Made by a program: the position numbers and the translations under genes
Assembly (NCBI GenBank): GCA_036345935.2
Contig: JADWOT020001402.1
Coordinates: forward strand, 62,001-126,000
Origin: Taenia hydatigena
Lineage: Eukaryota > Platyhelminthes > Cestoda > Cyclophyllidea > Taeniidae
Direction of reading: 5' to 3'
DNA: 64,000 nt
The notes under the pieces: model-generated
Told to the model about the DNA's origin: nothing
Database searches by the model: none
What the model saw: only the letters and a program-made list of their open reading frames with translations
Shown here: in pieces, positions 49,140 through 61,960 of the stretch
Layout of the letters: every line of letters starts with the position of its first letter
Numbering within the stretch: position 1 is the stretch's first letter

Positions 49140-50420
49140 TTTGCGTCTACATAACTCAATGCTAAATTCGACTGGTTTATGTGTCAGCATTGCAGCATGA
49201 TACTCCATGGTTGCTGAATGGGACAATTATTTTATAACTGTGAACATCTATCCAGGGAAGTTTTAACTGAATGAATTTCGATAATCACTGCTGAAGTGGG
49301 ATGAAATCCAGCCATGAGCCCATTGACATATGCTCATTAGGAGGCATAGCCGAGTTTTGTCGACGTCATTTGCAGAATTAGAGTATGAATAAGCAACGAT
49401 GTAGAACGGTCGTTGACGTCGATTTGATCCTGCTCATGACGGTATCGCTAAAGCTACTGATGGTATGCACATTTTTGTGCCTATATTTAATTCATTCGAA
49501 GGACTCTTATCCAAAAGTCCTCAAATCTAATGCGATTTGATCAAAACCAATTCAGTGTAGTGAAGCTAACATATGGTAAACCAATGAGTAACACACGGCT
49601 AAATGTTGACTGTTGCATCGCAAAGCACTGGATAAAAATAGTGGCACATTTGCAAATGGAGAGTAAAGAGGTCGCTGTTAAATCAGACAGAAGCTGCTTA
49701 CTAACTGAGACTCCTGACAGTACGGTGCGTGCAGCCTATGTGATGTTCATCCCATCTGATCCAGGTCAACCCAATGCCAAGTTGTCATGACAATTTAACC
49801 TGATCCGGTATTTTTGCATTGGAATGCTTGGGATCAAATCGAAATGATTGTCAATATTCTACTCGACTAAAATTTGGCACAGCACAACTAATTGTGCATT
49901 GCACTGCCCAGTAAAGTGGAGCAATTCAATAGCTCATTTAGAGGTACTGAACAAGGAAGTCTCAATCCATTCAAGCATAAGGTCGCCTTTCGGCATTCTA
50001 CATAAGAATAGAGTTGTACCGATTGAGATAATGCTCATTTTGTGAGATCTACCTCTATTTCAAGCATTTTAATATATTTGTATACATCCTATCAAATCCA
50101 CGCCAATTTGATGTGATTTAAACGGGTGCAGTCAAATGAAATGTATCAAATTATGCGTAATCTACGGATGCGGCATACAAACTCGTTTTGGACTTCCCAA
50201 TATCAACTGCATTGTCCCAAATGAGCCTCATACTTGGAGGTTGTAAGTAAAATGCTTAAATGGAGTCAAGCTAATGGAAACACCTCTCCCTCGCTCATGG
50301 TGATTAAAACACAATTCTTTTAGAGCTTCTAACACAGCTGTTATTAAGCAATTTATAACAAGGGAGTTCCCATAAGTGGTGTTTCATTTGGAAAGGATCG
50401 AATGTGCTCCTCCCATGCTT
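49140..50420. other. No supported gene
   Basis: AT-rich sequence between the two dispersed repeats; short open frames only. Confidence 0.45.
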
Positions 50421-50430
50421 GAGCCTTCAC

Positions 50431-50534
50431 GCAGAGAGCAGCGACGAACCACACAACCAGTGGCAACACCAATGCGGGAGTGGAGAAGCTTCAAAGGGAC
50501 GCCCGAGGGCTCCCCACTGGCAAAAGCTATGCAC
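50431..50534 (+). repeat. Dispersed repeat, copy 2
   Basis: Second copy of the 49021-49125 repeat. Similarity stops on both sides, and it is followed by a GC-rich stretch and then a pyrimidine-rich run (50640-50890). Confidence 0.8.
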
Positions 50535-50539
50535 CCAAG

Positions 50540-52790
50540 CAAACCCGATTAGAGTCCGTCGCAGGCTTCAACACAGCGGAGTGCAATGCTGAGCCTCCAC
50601 CTGGGGTCAGAGCCTTGCTGATCACCCTACCCCGGCGCCAGATAAGTTTAATGAGCTGCCACCCACACCGAACCCCCTCTGAGATTACAGCTTGCGCCTT
50701 CTACCTTACTTTGCCAAAACTGAGCATCACCTCACACTTCCGCTACTTTACGCATTCCTACACTCATGCACTTGCTTCTTCCTGCGCCAATTTACATCAC
50801 CATCTGCATCTTCCCTCCTTCTTCTCACACACACCTGCCCGCTGTCTACGCAAACCTACTTCCCCACTTCAGTAGTACTTTCTGTCTCGCCTCCTGTGTG
50901 TCTCGCGTGTCAAGTGCCACGTTATGTTGAAGTGCCTGTAGCAAGGCGTTTCATTTTCTTACCTATCGAGAATAGGGGCCGACACACAACTCATAGAGTC
51001 ACAAAACTCGACATCCTCATTTGCCTCCGTTTTCGTCAGTAGCCAGTTTTGTCAAAAGGCGTTGCCCAAAAGGGTGCATAGCGAACGAGTGCAGCTACAT
51101 TTAACTCTTCTTACCTGCGGCTAATGGACAAGTATTACCTTTCATTTATTAACACCAGCATAACGAATCGACTGCAATCACGGCTCTGTACTTAACCGTT
51201 CGCAGTTTAATACAATAACATATGCGTTTTCAACGTAAACCTCTCGTTGGATGCAAAGAAATAGAAGAATAGAGGTTCATTCCAAAATATACGTGGCTTC
51301 CACTCAAAAAAAGAGGTAAAGTGAAAACGGGGTGGAAGTGGTGACTAGGTATCTACGGAGTAAATAGCTTGCTTGAACATATCTGTAGATCTTTTTGTTA
51401 GAACTGCTGGTTTCTGTCAAGGACAGAGGTGGCCGTATTGCCCGAGCTGCGTTTGCTGGCCTCCAGGCCATGCCGGCAGCCTTTTTCCTTCTGTCCGTTG
51501 AATATATATATTCTACCCTAGCATTCCGCCTTCTTTTGCCTTCAAGGAAGCCTCGGGACGCTACAATATCCTTCGGGAAAAACGTAGAAATTTACGCTAA
51601 ACTCATGACTAAAACGACGCCATTAACTTCGTAGGAGGAAATAAACACTAAACCCGGGTAGGCTCTACTTCCCGTTAAAATAAATGGCTGGAGAACCTGG
51701 ACGGAAGTAAGGTTGATAGGCAAAGGGCAAGGGTTGTGTAGAGGTCAGAGCTGGCACTGTAAATAAGACACTTTTCCAAAGCTAACAGTGAACAAGTTTT
51801 GAGTGAGCAGGTGGCATTTCACTGCTATGAACCACATTTATTTATTTAATCTCAAAAGTCGAAATAAATTGAAATCACTTGAGTTAAATAATATTTTGAA
51901 TTTAATCCCTGCTGTTTCCATTCTACCATTAATAGTCTTATTTTAAAGCCATAAAGTTAGAGAGGTAGATGATTGACTTATGTGCAGCCAGAACCGGTTT
52001 ACCACATATGTAGATATCAGCATCAATTCGACGAGTTATGCAAAGGTGGACGTTCATACTGCCTGCACCACTGCGCAAGCGTCTTTAAGAGAACAAAAGT
52101 GCTCGGTGATTTTTCAACTTGTTTAACAGAGCCTTACCTACCCAATGGATCGATTTGCCGAAAAGGATTGGCGAGGTGGGCGTGTACGCTTGAAGACGAT
52201 CACTTAAATCAAAGGCGGCATATACAAATAAAGGTTTCATGTTCTCCCGCTATAGTGTACAGCAAGGAGTACGCATCCGCTCATATCTAGTTAAAAATGG
52301 ATGACAAATGGTTCTGATGATTGTCTTTTCCAGAGCAGTTCTGCGCAGCTGCCTATTATTTGTTGCAAAGTCAGCCTGCACTTTTTACTGTTGCTTTTCA
52401 TGGCTATTTGATCGCTTTCAGTTGGAGGGATTGATAGATCGCGACTTTTATCAAAGCCACGACTTTCCTCATAAGTCATAATGCACTATTTTTCTAAGAG
52501 CTAGCATTTGGATTTGCTAAAGTAAATTTGATCAAACAGGAAGTTGTCTTGCTGAACGCAGGTTTAACATTCCTATCAGTCTAGTCCTATGTGCATGACT
52601 TTCAAGATACCCTCCATCACTTGCGTCTAAGTAGCCTGCATCAAGGCGTCCCAGAGTGGCATGCTTCAGATCTGTTTAAGAGTCGACCCATAACTCCGTA
52701 CATTTTGTGGTGTAAAATATAGCAACGATCGAGACAATCGATCGAAGGGCGGGAGGAATGGGTCACCTTTTAACCAGTATGTACTTTTTG
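50540..52790. other. No supported gene
   Basis: 50640-50890 is pyrimidine-rich. 51395-51490 is a small GC-enriched island, open on the plus strand after a TTTTTGTTAG site, of unknown nature. A minus-strand frame at 52291-52479 (62 codons) has protein-like composition but no splice support. Confidence 0.4.
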
Positions 52791-52799
52791 TAAGCGATT

Positions 52800-54300
52800 C
52801 TTGCTACTCACTGAAGATAGTAGCAGTTCACTTCGCAAAAAGAAAAGCGGATCACGTTGTAAAACAAAGGCTGATATAGGCCACCCAGAGGTGTTGCACA
52901 AGTGCCGTAATCGCTAAAACGCCTAATATGCACTTCGACGTTTCCCAAAATTAAGTGATGGTGAACACAGTTAAAATGGAGATTGAAGCACTTTTTGTCT
53001 TTGCATTTCAAGAGATCGCTACCCCGAACCGTTGTTGATGGTGGCACAGGTGACCACAGGTGCTAAAGTGATTTCTAACAGTTTTAAAATGTGCAATAAC
53101 ATCAATTTTAGATGAGTTCATGTAAAATGGCTTGCGCTGACCATGAACATTAGCTACGAATTCCCTCTAGTGCTAGTGCTACCCTGTCTCGTAGAGGCAC
53201 CGATGCATAGTATTTTGCGGATTATTTCCCTAATGAAGCTTTTACAGGCCTTTATTCCAACAACGATAGAATTCCTGGTAAGTTATTCAGTTTAGCATTG
53301 AAAAACATGACCCTGTTGCTCTCTAAGTGTGCTAACTTACTGCTTGATAAATGAGCATCAATACGTGTTTCTTTGCTTTAATTTTGGATAACAGTCGTTT
53401 TATGAGACACATTATGACCTTAATCCAGCCCTTTCTTTAAGACGCACCTATTCTTATTCCAGTAAAAATCAATTTACTGCCCAGACCAACTTGGCAGGGC
53501 GCGAGTAGTCTTACGAAAAAACACAAACATACATATTGAAGTGAATATAACAGCAAAGCATACGCGGCTCATTGTGTTGAACGTCTGTGTGACTCCTTGA
53601 ATACCAATTAGCATTATGCTCGTGCCCATCACAGGCGTTGTGCCATTTTACCTCCAAGTAGGAGATACTGGCCACAGAATCCCATCCCTTCCTCATGTTA
53701 CTCCTCAGGTTAATTTCACGTCATCGTGAGCTGCATCTCACTGTCAAGATGCTCTTTTATACATTTGCATTTAATAATTACAGCAGAGAAGCTTTCCATT
53801 TTGATTTTAATGTCTTGAGCGGATATAGTCTGTACTTCCGACCACACATCGATTTTTGTGTCCGCTACAAATTTTACACTTTTTACCATGCATTGGGTTG
53901 CAGACAGCATAGACTTGGTGCCCGTCTCCACTAATGAAATCTAGTTGTGCACCAAGTCACGGCTCTGAATAGAGCTCTACCCAATGCAGACAGCAAATTC
54001 ATGCTGCCCTTTAAAAACCTAAAGAGCAGTCTTAAGGTAAATCTTATGCGCAAATTATTTCGACATATCCACCTCACACATCTGTTCCTAAATGTTTAAA
54101 ACAGACATGGTCTTCGTATAAATGCAGCGAAGGCAATCAAACCGCAATTAGTTGTAATTCAAGCAACTAGTTTCTCTACATTTTCATCGTTTGCCAAAAA
54201 GCAGCTGCAGACGCTAGGCTTAATCCATGTTTTGCCTAAAGTGACGATTATCTAGCTGATTCCAAAGAAACCAAACTGGGTTTCGTCAAATCAGCACAAG
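52800..54300 (-). repeat. Diverged tandem segment, copy 1, with two partly open exons
   Basis: Homologous to about 55000-56600 and, in part, 58140-58760. On the minus strand two open stretches end at donor-like sites. One is 53931-53746 (includes VADTKIDVWSEVQT), before GTGAGATGC. The other is about 53068-52812, after ATCACTTTAG and before GTGAGT; it is Cys/His-containing (KDKKCFNLHFNCVHHHLILG). The sequence around the first donor is conserved in copy 2. The family is not recognised. Either this is the least damaged member of a small tandem gene family or an old duplication that happens to be open. Confidence 0.5.
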
Positions 54301-54450
54301 CACAGGGATGTATCTGCAAGGAAGCAACTGAATCCAGTCGTGCTTGAAGAGGTTACAATGAAGTGTACCTTAGTACATAATGACAAAGATCGTGTCTGTG
54401 CGTGTCATTAGGCGCAATCTCGAAATTTGCTAATCCGACTTAGGTCCGAC

Positions 54451-54468
54451 CCCCCTGACCTCAGGGGG
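54451..54468. other. Perfect GC hairpin
   Basis: CCCCCTGA, two-base loop CC, TCAGGGGG: an eight-pair perfect inverted repeat in AT-rich DNA. Function unknown. Confidence 0.6.
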
Positions 54469-54999
54469 ATAGTCCAAAAATCACTGCAGGCATGATTAAT
54501 GCTTAATGAGGTGTAATACCACAATGACGGATAAAGATTCAGCTGGTCGCCAGTAATCAATATCAGCCGAACCATGCTAGCAGTGAATATTTTTTATAAG
54601 ACATCCAGTTGGGACTCTGACTATGCTCGAATAACCGCAGATTTTATGTTGAGAATGCCAAGCAAATGGCCATCACCTCCAAATTTAAGGCCCATCTCAT
54701 TGTTATTAACGAAATAATCTAGCTAAACTTGATTGATGGTTCAAATGGTGGGGAATTGGTTAGGACGCAAAACTAGTCATGCTGGAATGAAGTTCATTTT
54801 TTTACTGACGTGCCACACTTACGTAACACTAATCTCTCGGTCAGAAGGGTTACCACAACTTCCAAAGTCAATATTATATGGCCAAATTAATGCTGGTTGA
54901 GTGTGATTGTCACGCTAACCCTTGTAAAGTCTCAAATGTCTCTGGAACTCCAAGGGAAAATGCGGGGATGGCCACCAACGATGACCACTAAGCACGACG

Positions 55000-56600
55000 C
55001 CTGATCTTAAACACCTTCAAAGGGAGCTGATACAGGCTATCTAGAGGTGTCACGCAAGTACCGTGAATAAAAATTGCGATCAGTGTGTTGCAGCTAGGCT
55101 TAACTTGTACCGCAATCCACCTCAAATGTTAACTGTCCATACTATGCAGTGTCGATGACCTCATTTAAGGTAAAAGTCGGAGCGCTCTTAGTCTATGCAA
55201 GCCAAAAGAGCACCACTTCCGCATGCTGTTGATTTTGATACTGGCGGCCACCGAAAATTAGATTTTGACGAAACTTGTAGTTTCGAGGTATATAACACTA
55301 CTGGTCTTGGATGAGAGTTGTAATGAAATGAGTCGCGTCTTTTGAAATACTAACTGCATATTTCCCTTAGGCTAACATTATCCTGTTCCATGGTGATATA
55401 ACCACTAATTTTTAAAGATAGCCTCAATCAATAGATCGCTGAGTGAATTTATGACCTCTCTTTTGATGTTAGATGAACCGGCACAAATTGTGTTTAGGAC
55501 CACCACTATGTGGGATGAGGCAAAATTTTGACGAAATTTCTACATGCTTCTAATCTGGGAATGATGGGTTTTGTCGTGTGTTAATTTATTCAATGACAAA
55601 ATAATGACAGTTTAGAAGTATAACAGTTTCCAAATAATTCCTTCAAACTTCGCCACACTGCAAGTGGTCTGTACCATTGCTAGGCAAATGAGTATCAAGG
55701 CGGGTTTCGCTGCGTCGATATTAGAAAATAGACGTTTCATTTCAAGTTGCAGGACTCTGCCTTTTTTTCCTTAAAGCTTACCTATTTTGCCTTCAATAAA
55801 AGCCCCTATTCTTTCCAGCCCAACTTTATGGTATATGATTAGTTATGGAAAAGCATCGCAAGCGCAGTTAATCAGAATGAGTCTTAGAACGAAATAGATG
55901 AAGTATAAGTGGTTGGTTAGCTTCTCGAATATGACTAGCATTCTACCCGTGTCTCATCACAGGTGTTATCTTCTTCTCCCTTCAATATAAACTTCTCCTT
56001 CAAGAATTGTCTCCCTCCTCCGCGTTATTCTAGGTCAATTTTGCGCCGCAATGATTTGCATCTCACCATTTAAATGATTTTATGAAGCCCTCGCTTTCAC
56101 CAGGCGCAGCCAAAAAACAGTGTATATTGGTTGTGATTTTAAAAGCAGCATTAAGAATAGATATAATTTGTGCTTCATCCAACGTGCTGACGCTAGTGTC
56201 CGCCATTAATTTTTGCATCTTCTGCGTGGATTGTATTTAAAGACAGCGTTGAATCATTGCAAAACCTAATTGAAATCCAAGTAGCAGCTCTTAATGCACC
56301 TCAACTTAGTGTAGACAGCAAGGTCATGTCCCTCTTGAAGACCTGACTAACAGTTTTTTAGGCTATATCCAATGCTTAAAATTGTTGGTCTATTTTACCT
56401 AGTACATGTAAGGCAGACTTGCTTTTGACTTAAATAGGATGAAATCAACGAAACTACAGCTTTAGTTATTCATTTGGCTAGTTTTTTTTAATTTGTCATT
56501 ATTTACTGAAAAGCAATGGCAAATGTCAAGCTTAGTTCGTATCTGGCTTAAGTTGGTGATCGTATAGCTTAACCTAAGGAAGCCAATCAACGTTTACTGA
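55000..56600 (-). repeat. Diverged tandem segment, copy 2, pseudogene-like
   Basis: It aligns to copy 1 at roughly 60-70% with many small indels. The first open stretch survives as MADTSVSTLDEAQIISILNA and on, ending at the same GTGAGATGC donor; upstream it is frameshifted by one base relative to copy 1. The second stretch is interrupted by several stops. The offset from copy 1 is about 2.3 kb near the first exon. Confidence 0.5.
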
Positions 56601-58130
56601 CTCGACGTAAGCAGACGGATGAGCTAACAAGTTTGCTACTAAATAGAACCGTTAATGAATAGTCTACACTCAACCGTAGCTCCTCAAAAACAGATGGTGG
56701 TTGTGGCTTAGACATGCCGAATCTGAGACCAAATACTCAGACTCGGCTATGAACGTTGTGAGGCACGGTCGCGAATTTCCCTATGCTGACTCAACTCTAA
56801 CGTCCCCGAGACTTTACCTCTATATAGCCCATAATCTCTACGGTCAAGATTGTTAACATCATTATGTAATGTTACCTTGATAGATTAAAGCACAGCAGTT
56901 CGATAGAGCTCAAATTCAGCCCACCTCTGTAACGCTAAATGCTTTCCATGGAATATCCTAATGAGTCTCTAGCTAAAGTTTTGCGTCTATAGACTGCGGA
57001 TGTTAAGGATTTCATGCAAATTGCCATCACTTATGGCCACGACATCGCCTTCTTTGTAATAAATAAAAACATCCTTACACTTACTCGACGGAGCGAGTGG
57101 TGAATTTGTTACTGATTGCCACGCAGGCCTCCTGTTCAGGAAAGCCACTATGTCTTCTGAATTAAACTTTACTAACGCTGATTAAATGCGAATACTGTAC
57201 GGATTGCGAATGGGTGTAGCCTTAAAAGCAATTTTTGTTACCCTGTCTTTTCCGAGTGTGAAACATGGCGGTACGTTCCTGTTCGTCTGCTGTAATTGGA
57301 CAGGGAAAGTGACGCACGCAGTCTTCCTCGGAATGCGAAGACGTTTATCTTATTTGTCTGTTCGGATGGAATGACATTTCAGTTCAATTTGTCAAATTGT
57401 GCACCATTTATGACTGGAAAGCATTTCATATCGAGTTCATTGAAGCCTAATCGCTTATGAGAGGTGACGCTTGTCCTTTGTCAGATTCTTTCCATTGATA
57501 CATGATCCAGGTTAATTGCATAACGGCGATCTCAATTTATCACTATTTGGCCATCTGTATGTATCCCATTCGGGTGCGGGAGACGAGGTTGGGAAATGGA
57601 GGAGGGGGAAGTATTGCATACATTTATCTATTTTCCCACAGTATCGTATGCTATTGTGACCATGGCGTCGTGGCTAGAATTTCTGTATAAACGAGCATGC
57701 GAATCGGATTACCGGTAAACTTATGATTACAGGCAACAAGTCTCACCAACTAGCTTTTTACGGTGGAATAATTTGTGTGGAATCATGAGTCTAATTTCCA
57801 TGGCTTTATTCTCCTTGAGCGAAACGCCGTTAAGCGTTACCTGGCTCATATTGTCAAAAAAATGAAAATCAATTCCAAGTAAGTATTTGTGTATGTCACA
57901 GAATAAACCCCGCCCTTTGAATTTTTCCAAACAAAGGATATAGACTTATCGTCCTCTTATAATCAACACTTAAATGCGATTAACTTAAGGCGAAAATGTT
58001 AATTGTGATCTTCAATGCCAATTGATCACTCGAGCAACACGCATATACTTGTACCATAAATCAGATGAACAAATTCTTAAAGTAACTTGCATAAAGGGTA
58101 TCACCACACAGATCCTGCCCGACGTATTTT
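56600..58130. other. No supported gene
   Basis: AT-rich sequence between tandem-segment copies 2 and 3; short open frames only. Confidence 0.45.
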
Positions 58131-58139
58131 GGTCTCGGC

Positions 58140-58760
58140 TCGAAGGTGGCATCCTTACATCAAGCCCAAAGATATGTTAAATGCTTCAAGCTGGACATGA
58201 AAATGCCGTAACTTCAAGTAATTTTACGTTTAACGCCCTTCTAGACTAGTTTAGATGGCAGAATGTGTGCATAGATGGAAGTACCTTTGCCTTTTTTACA
58301 AGATAAATACCGAGATGCTTTCACTAAAGTCATGTGAAGAGAATTTCTAGTGTGGTTGAGCCCCAAGGGTGCGTTCCTGTAATCTGCATCAGAATTTCCT
58401 TGCAAAAATAAGGTGTTTTTTTGCCAGCAGTGATTACTTATCAATGTGTTTGATTCTTTTTACACTTCCTTTTCCATATTTAGGCTAACTTGCTTCCTCG
58501 AATCAGCAAAAATTGCTCGAGATAATGCACATTTGTACTTTACCGTTGGAAGCCGAATCAAAGATCCCACAAAAGGTCTGAACCACTTTTTGTCTTACTT
58601 ATTCTTAGGTCAACTTCACGTGAATGTGAATTTGTCCGCCTTAAGGGACAAAATTAGTGCAACACAAAATGTTATCCCGCTGATTTTGTTGGGAGACATT
58701 ATTAAGTTTACCAACTGACTCAAGAGTTTTATCCATCGTAGACCTCGTCTGTGTGCCAAA
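58140..58760 (-). repeat. Diverged tandem segment, copy 3, shortened
   Basis: Matches the same two landmarks as copies 1 and 2 (AGGTCAACTTCACGTG near 58601; CCCCAAGGGTGCGTTCCTG near 58360) but closer together, so about 600-750 bp are missing. Similarity is weak and coding potential is poor. Confidence 0.35.
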
Positions 58761-58802
58761 TCACCACAAAAGGACATCTCATTACCCATTTATTGAGTAA
58801 AG

Positions 58803-59219
58803 TCATATAAGACAAACAATAATATTAGCAGTCTTTTCTAGTTTATGACAGACGCGATAAAAATCACTATTTTTGACACTAACTGGGCCAATGTTACGTA
58901 GAAGGTTAACTTGCTCATCCATGACGTAAGGCACAAGGTGCTGATCCAATGGTTGTGCAGACTCATCGGCATATCCAATCAGATGCCTCATTCTCTCATT
59001 GATCACTCCCAACCAATAATGCAGGAGTTGTGATTCATCCATTGGCGTATAAGCGCTTAGAATATGGATAACGGACGCACCAAAGAAATGTATAAATATC
59101 AAAGCTGAGTAGCAGCAGCACCACTCAGGTCCAAATTTCGTGTTAGGGTGACACGTAGTCCTGAATCGTTCATTGTACTGCATTCCTACACGCATGGATC
59201 GTAGAGCGGAATCAGCCAA
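58803..59219 (-). CDS. Candidate ORF of unknown function
   Basis: An open frame of about 139 codons on the minus strand, without an ATG at its left end; it opens soon after an ACATTAG site, which could be an acceptor. It includes a hydrophobic stretch (YSALIFIHFFGASVIHILSA) and TPMDESQLLHYWLGVINERM. The composition is protein-like, but the length is near what chance gives in this window, and its first 26 bases overlap a plus-strand candidate exon. The family is not recognised. Confidence 0.25.
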   Translation of the reverse strand: MADSALRSMRVGMQYNERFRTTCHPNTKFGPEWCCCYSALIFIHFFGASVIHILSAYTPMDESQLLHYWLGVINERMRHLIGYADESAQPLDQHLVPYVMDEQVNLLRNIGPVSVKNSDFYRVCHKLEKTANIIVCLI

Positions 59220-59266
59220 TTCTAACTCTAATGTTGCATCTCAAGTTCCGGAGGACAGAAATTCCG
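59194..59266 (+). CDS. Candidate 5' or alternative exon upstream of CELF
   Basis: ATG begins MDRRAESANSNSNVASQVPE and runs 24 codons plus one base to a strong donor GTGAGT. The Asn/Ser-rich peptide is of linker type. The phase (1) does not match the next CELF exon as modelled here but does match the exons starting at 60779, 60895 and 61199, so it could be an alternative start exon. It may also belong to another transcript. Confidence 0.3.
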
Positions 59267-59835
59267 GTGAGTGCTTCACATTTATAGTGTCCTTGTCAAA
59301 TGGTATGTTCTTAGGGTTATAAACTTCATTCTTTCATGAAACCACCCGGCTTCTGCATATAGCTGCCAAATTATTCCCTTTTTTGACACTTTGCAGTTTA
59401 AAAAATTGTGATAAGCAAGAATTTACTGACTTATCTTCTTTACTGGTTAATGTTTTAGCGGTACTCTCAGGAGAGCCACCAAGAGCGGAATGTGCCCCGA
59501 CCCCTTTTTATCCACCCCAGTTTGTTAGTAGTACACGCTAAGCGAAGTGACACATTTGAAAATTATTACCTTTTTTGATATTTAAATGCGAGCTCCTAGG
59601 TTAGCTCAGCCAAGGCAATTTTAAGGTTGTGGCTGATTTTAATGCAGGAAAGTCAGGACCGATTTCGTCAGTATTAGATATGAAGGCCTATCTACTACTG
59701 AAAGGGAGGGCTTGCTATGCAAGTTTAGGAGGCCGTGAAGTTAGAAAATGTTTTTCATGTTTTCTTTTCCCACTGAAGTCGCTTTTGCTTTATTTTACAA
59801 TTACAATTAATTAAACCAATGATCGTGCCTCGGAG

Positions 59836-61306
59836 GACTCCTTTGGCCCAAGAGGACCTAGTCCGTTGACTATTGCAGATGGAATTTCCTCAGTAACCGT
59901 AAGTACTTGGAATTGGGCTGCAGTACGGCCGTGAAATATCCATGCCTTCTCGTAGTTAACAACAATGATTGCTTTTTGATAGGACTCAGATAATTTTCCG
60001 CCGAAAGCGGCTACTGGTGGACCTTACGAAAGAAACATGGAAGTAGCTGGATCGATGCCTCTACTCAACGGCTACATGTCACCATCGAGCTCAAGTTCGA
60101 CTCCAGCTGTGATCTCTCTCGGAGGCCATAATATTGCACAGCCTACTACAAATTTCCAAATAAATTGCCCCATGGCCGTTACTGCTCCACTTGGTTGTGA
60201 CCTCGGCCATTGTCTTCCGGCGCTACAACCCGTAAGCACATTCGTTTGAGGATTAGCTAAGAAAATTATGCTTCTACTATATGCGCAAGGCCTGTTTTAG
60301 TCGCTGACAACTAAGATGCTTCTGAAGGTTACATAGGTAGGCAAAGGCTGAGATGAAAGGGCTGTTCTACCATTGCAGGGTCCCGCAGCAGTTGCACAGA
60401 TCCTGCCAAGTGCAGCGATTTCGTTCCCAGTATGGCCGAATCCTGCAGCTGTTGCTGTAACCGACAACGCCGCGTTAGCCATCAGCAACACAATTGCTGC
60501 GCTAGGCGCTAGTTACGAGGCCGCAAAAAATGATCCCTTAGTGGTGCAGTACATTGCATCTATGGTGGCTCAACACAACTTACAGCAGCTCATGCTGCAG
60601 CAGCAACAGCAATATCTTGCTACTGAGGTACTTCAAACCAACCAATTTTTCCCGAGTTGGAATGTGCAACTTACAATGCCAGGCACTCCCTATAACAGCG
60701 CAGGTGAGTTGTCGTTTGCCGTCCTTTGCTGTGGAAATTATGCCTTTATAGCCTATCATCATCGTGCGTTAATTTTAGCTACCTACCCACCTGTGTGCAT
60801 CAATTCCCAGTTTGGGTATGGTGAGTTTATGCTTCTCCCTTTATTTGCTCATATTTAAAAATTTTCTTGATGCATTATCATCTTTTGCCTTCAGTAGCAG
60901 TGGCTACTCAATACACCGCCCAAGTTGCAAACACCCCTAATCACCAAGAACCCGATGGACGGGAGTCAGTGAGAAGGGGCCCAAAAGGCTCCAACCTGTT
61001 CATCTTCCATATTCCTCAGGAATGTAGTGAAAAGAATTTACACGATCTGTTTGCACCATTTGGGCGAGTATTGAGTGTGAAGATATTTTTGGACAGAACG
61101 ACAGGCCAAAGCAAGGGCTTTGGTAGGTACTCATGCTTAGTTAATTGTCCTTTATACAGCCACGTTCTCTGCTAACCGCGGTGTGTCCATTTTTACAGGT
61201 TTTGTCAGCTACGACGATACCGCGAGTGCGCAGAACGCGATCCGCGCAATGGATGGATATGCTTTGGGAGGGAAAAGATTGAAAGTTCAATTGAAGCGCC
61301 TTGAAG
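59836..61306 (+). CDS. CELF-like: CELF/Bruno-like RNA-binding protein, 3' part: divergent linker and RRM3
   Basis: In-phase exons are 59836-59898 (start uncertain), 59983-60231, 60379-60703, 60779-60820, 60895-61122 and 61199-61306, with GT-AG introns of 74-147 bp. They encode a Ser/Ala/Pro-rich linker, a Gln-rich stretch ([10 protein letters not shown]) and RRM3. RRM3 carries [14 protein letters not shown] (RNP2 LFIFHI), then TGQSKGFG joined across an intron to FVSYDD (RNP1 KGFGFVSY), and [18 protein letters not shown]. The C-terminal RRM after a divergent linker and the GPxGxNLFI(Y/F)HIP signature are diagnostic of CELF proteins, which bind GU-rich RNA to control splicing, translation and mRNA decay. 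RRM1 and RRM2 were not found and must lie in distant upstream exons. Confidence 0.9.
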
Positions 61307-61960
61307 GTAGATCTTTTATAAGCCACAAGTCGTAACGACTGTTATAACTCATGCCACTGTAATTCCAAGTGTTATTTTCTTTTTTGGAAGACCATAAAGA
61401 ATAAGGTGCCTCGCTCTTGGACAATTTTATAGCACACCATGGTAGTCTATCCGATTTTAAATTGGTTAATGCGCTCAAAGATGAGTAAGCTATTGCATTG
61501 TTAGCACTTTGATCCATGACGCTCAATTTTGAAAAGAGTAACACAGACTGCTGCAAGTGAATCATAGTGTTTTGGATGTCGCTACTCAGTGTTTGCCTAA
61601 GCACCACCTGATGTAGTGTATTTTTGCCATTGCCAGTGTTGATTGTACCATTTCCTATGCTCTCGCTGTGCTGCATAACTATCATTTATAGGAATTTTGG
61701 GTGATTGCTTTGATAGCTTCGCCCACTTTTGTATAAGAAACGCAGCTTTCGCGTTGAGAGTCGTGCCCTGCATAGATTTTAAATATGACTTTGCGAATAT
61801 TTAGTTTGCTGCAACGAGTCACGTAGTCAAATGCACCAGCATTTTTCCCCTTACTTCCGAATGCGCTAATTTGCACAAACACTTACATTTAGACACGCGC
61901 TCTATGGCATCATTTTTAATTTTTTTCGTTTTTTATAATGCAATCCTTTTATTGTTTTAG

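Noticed and set aside
58446..58718. 90-codon plus-strand ORF as a possible CELF RRM1/RRM2 exon
   Set aside because: No RNP1 or RNP2 motif; it overlaps the diverged tandem segment copy 3.
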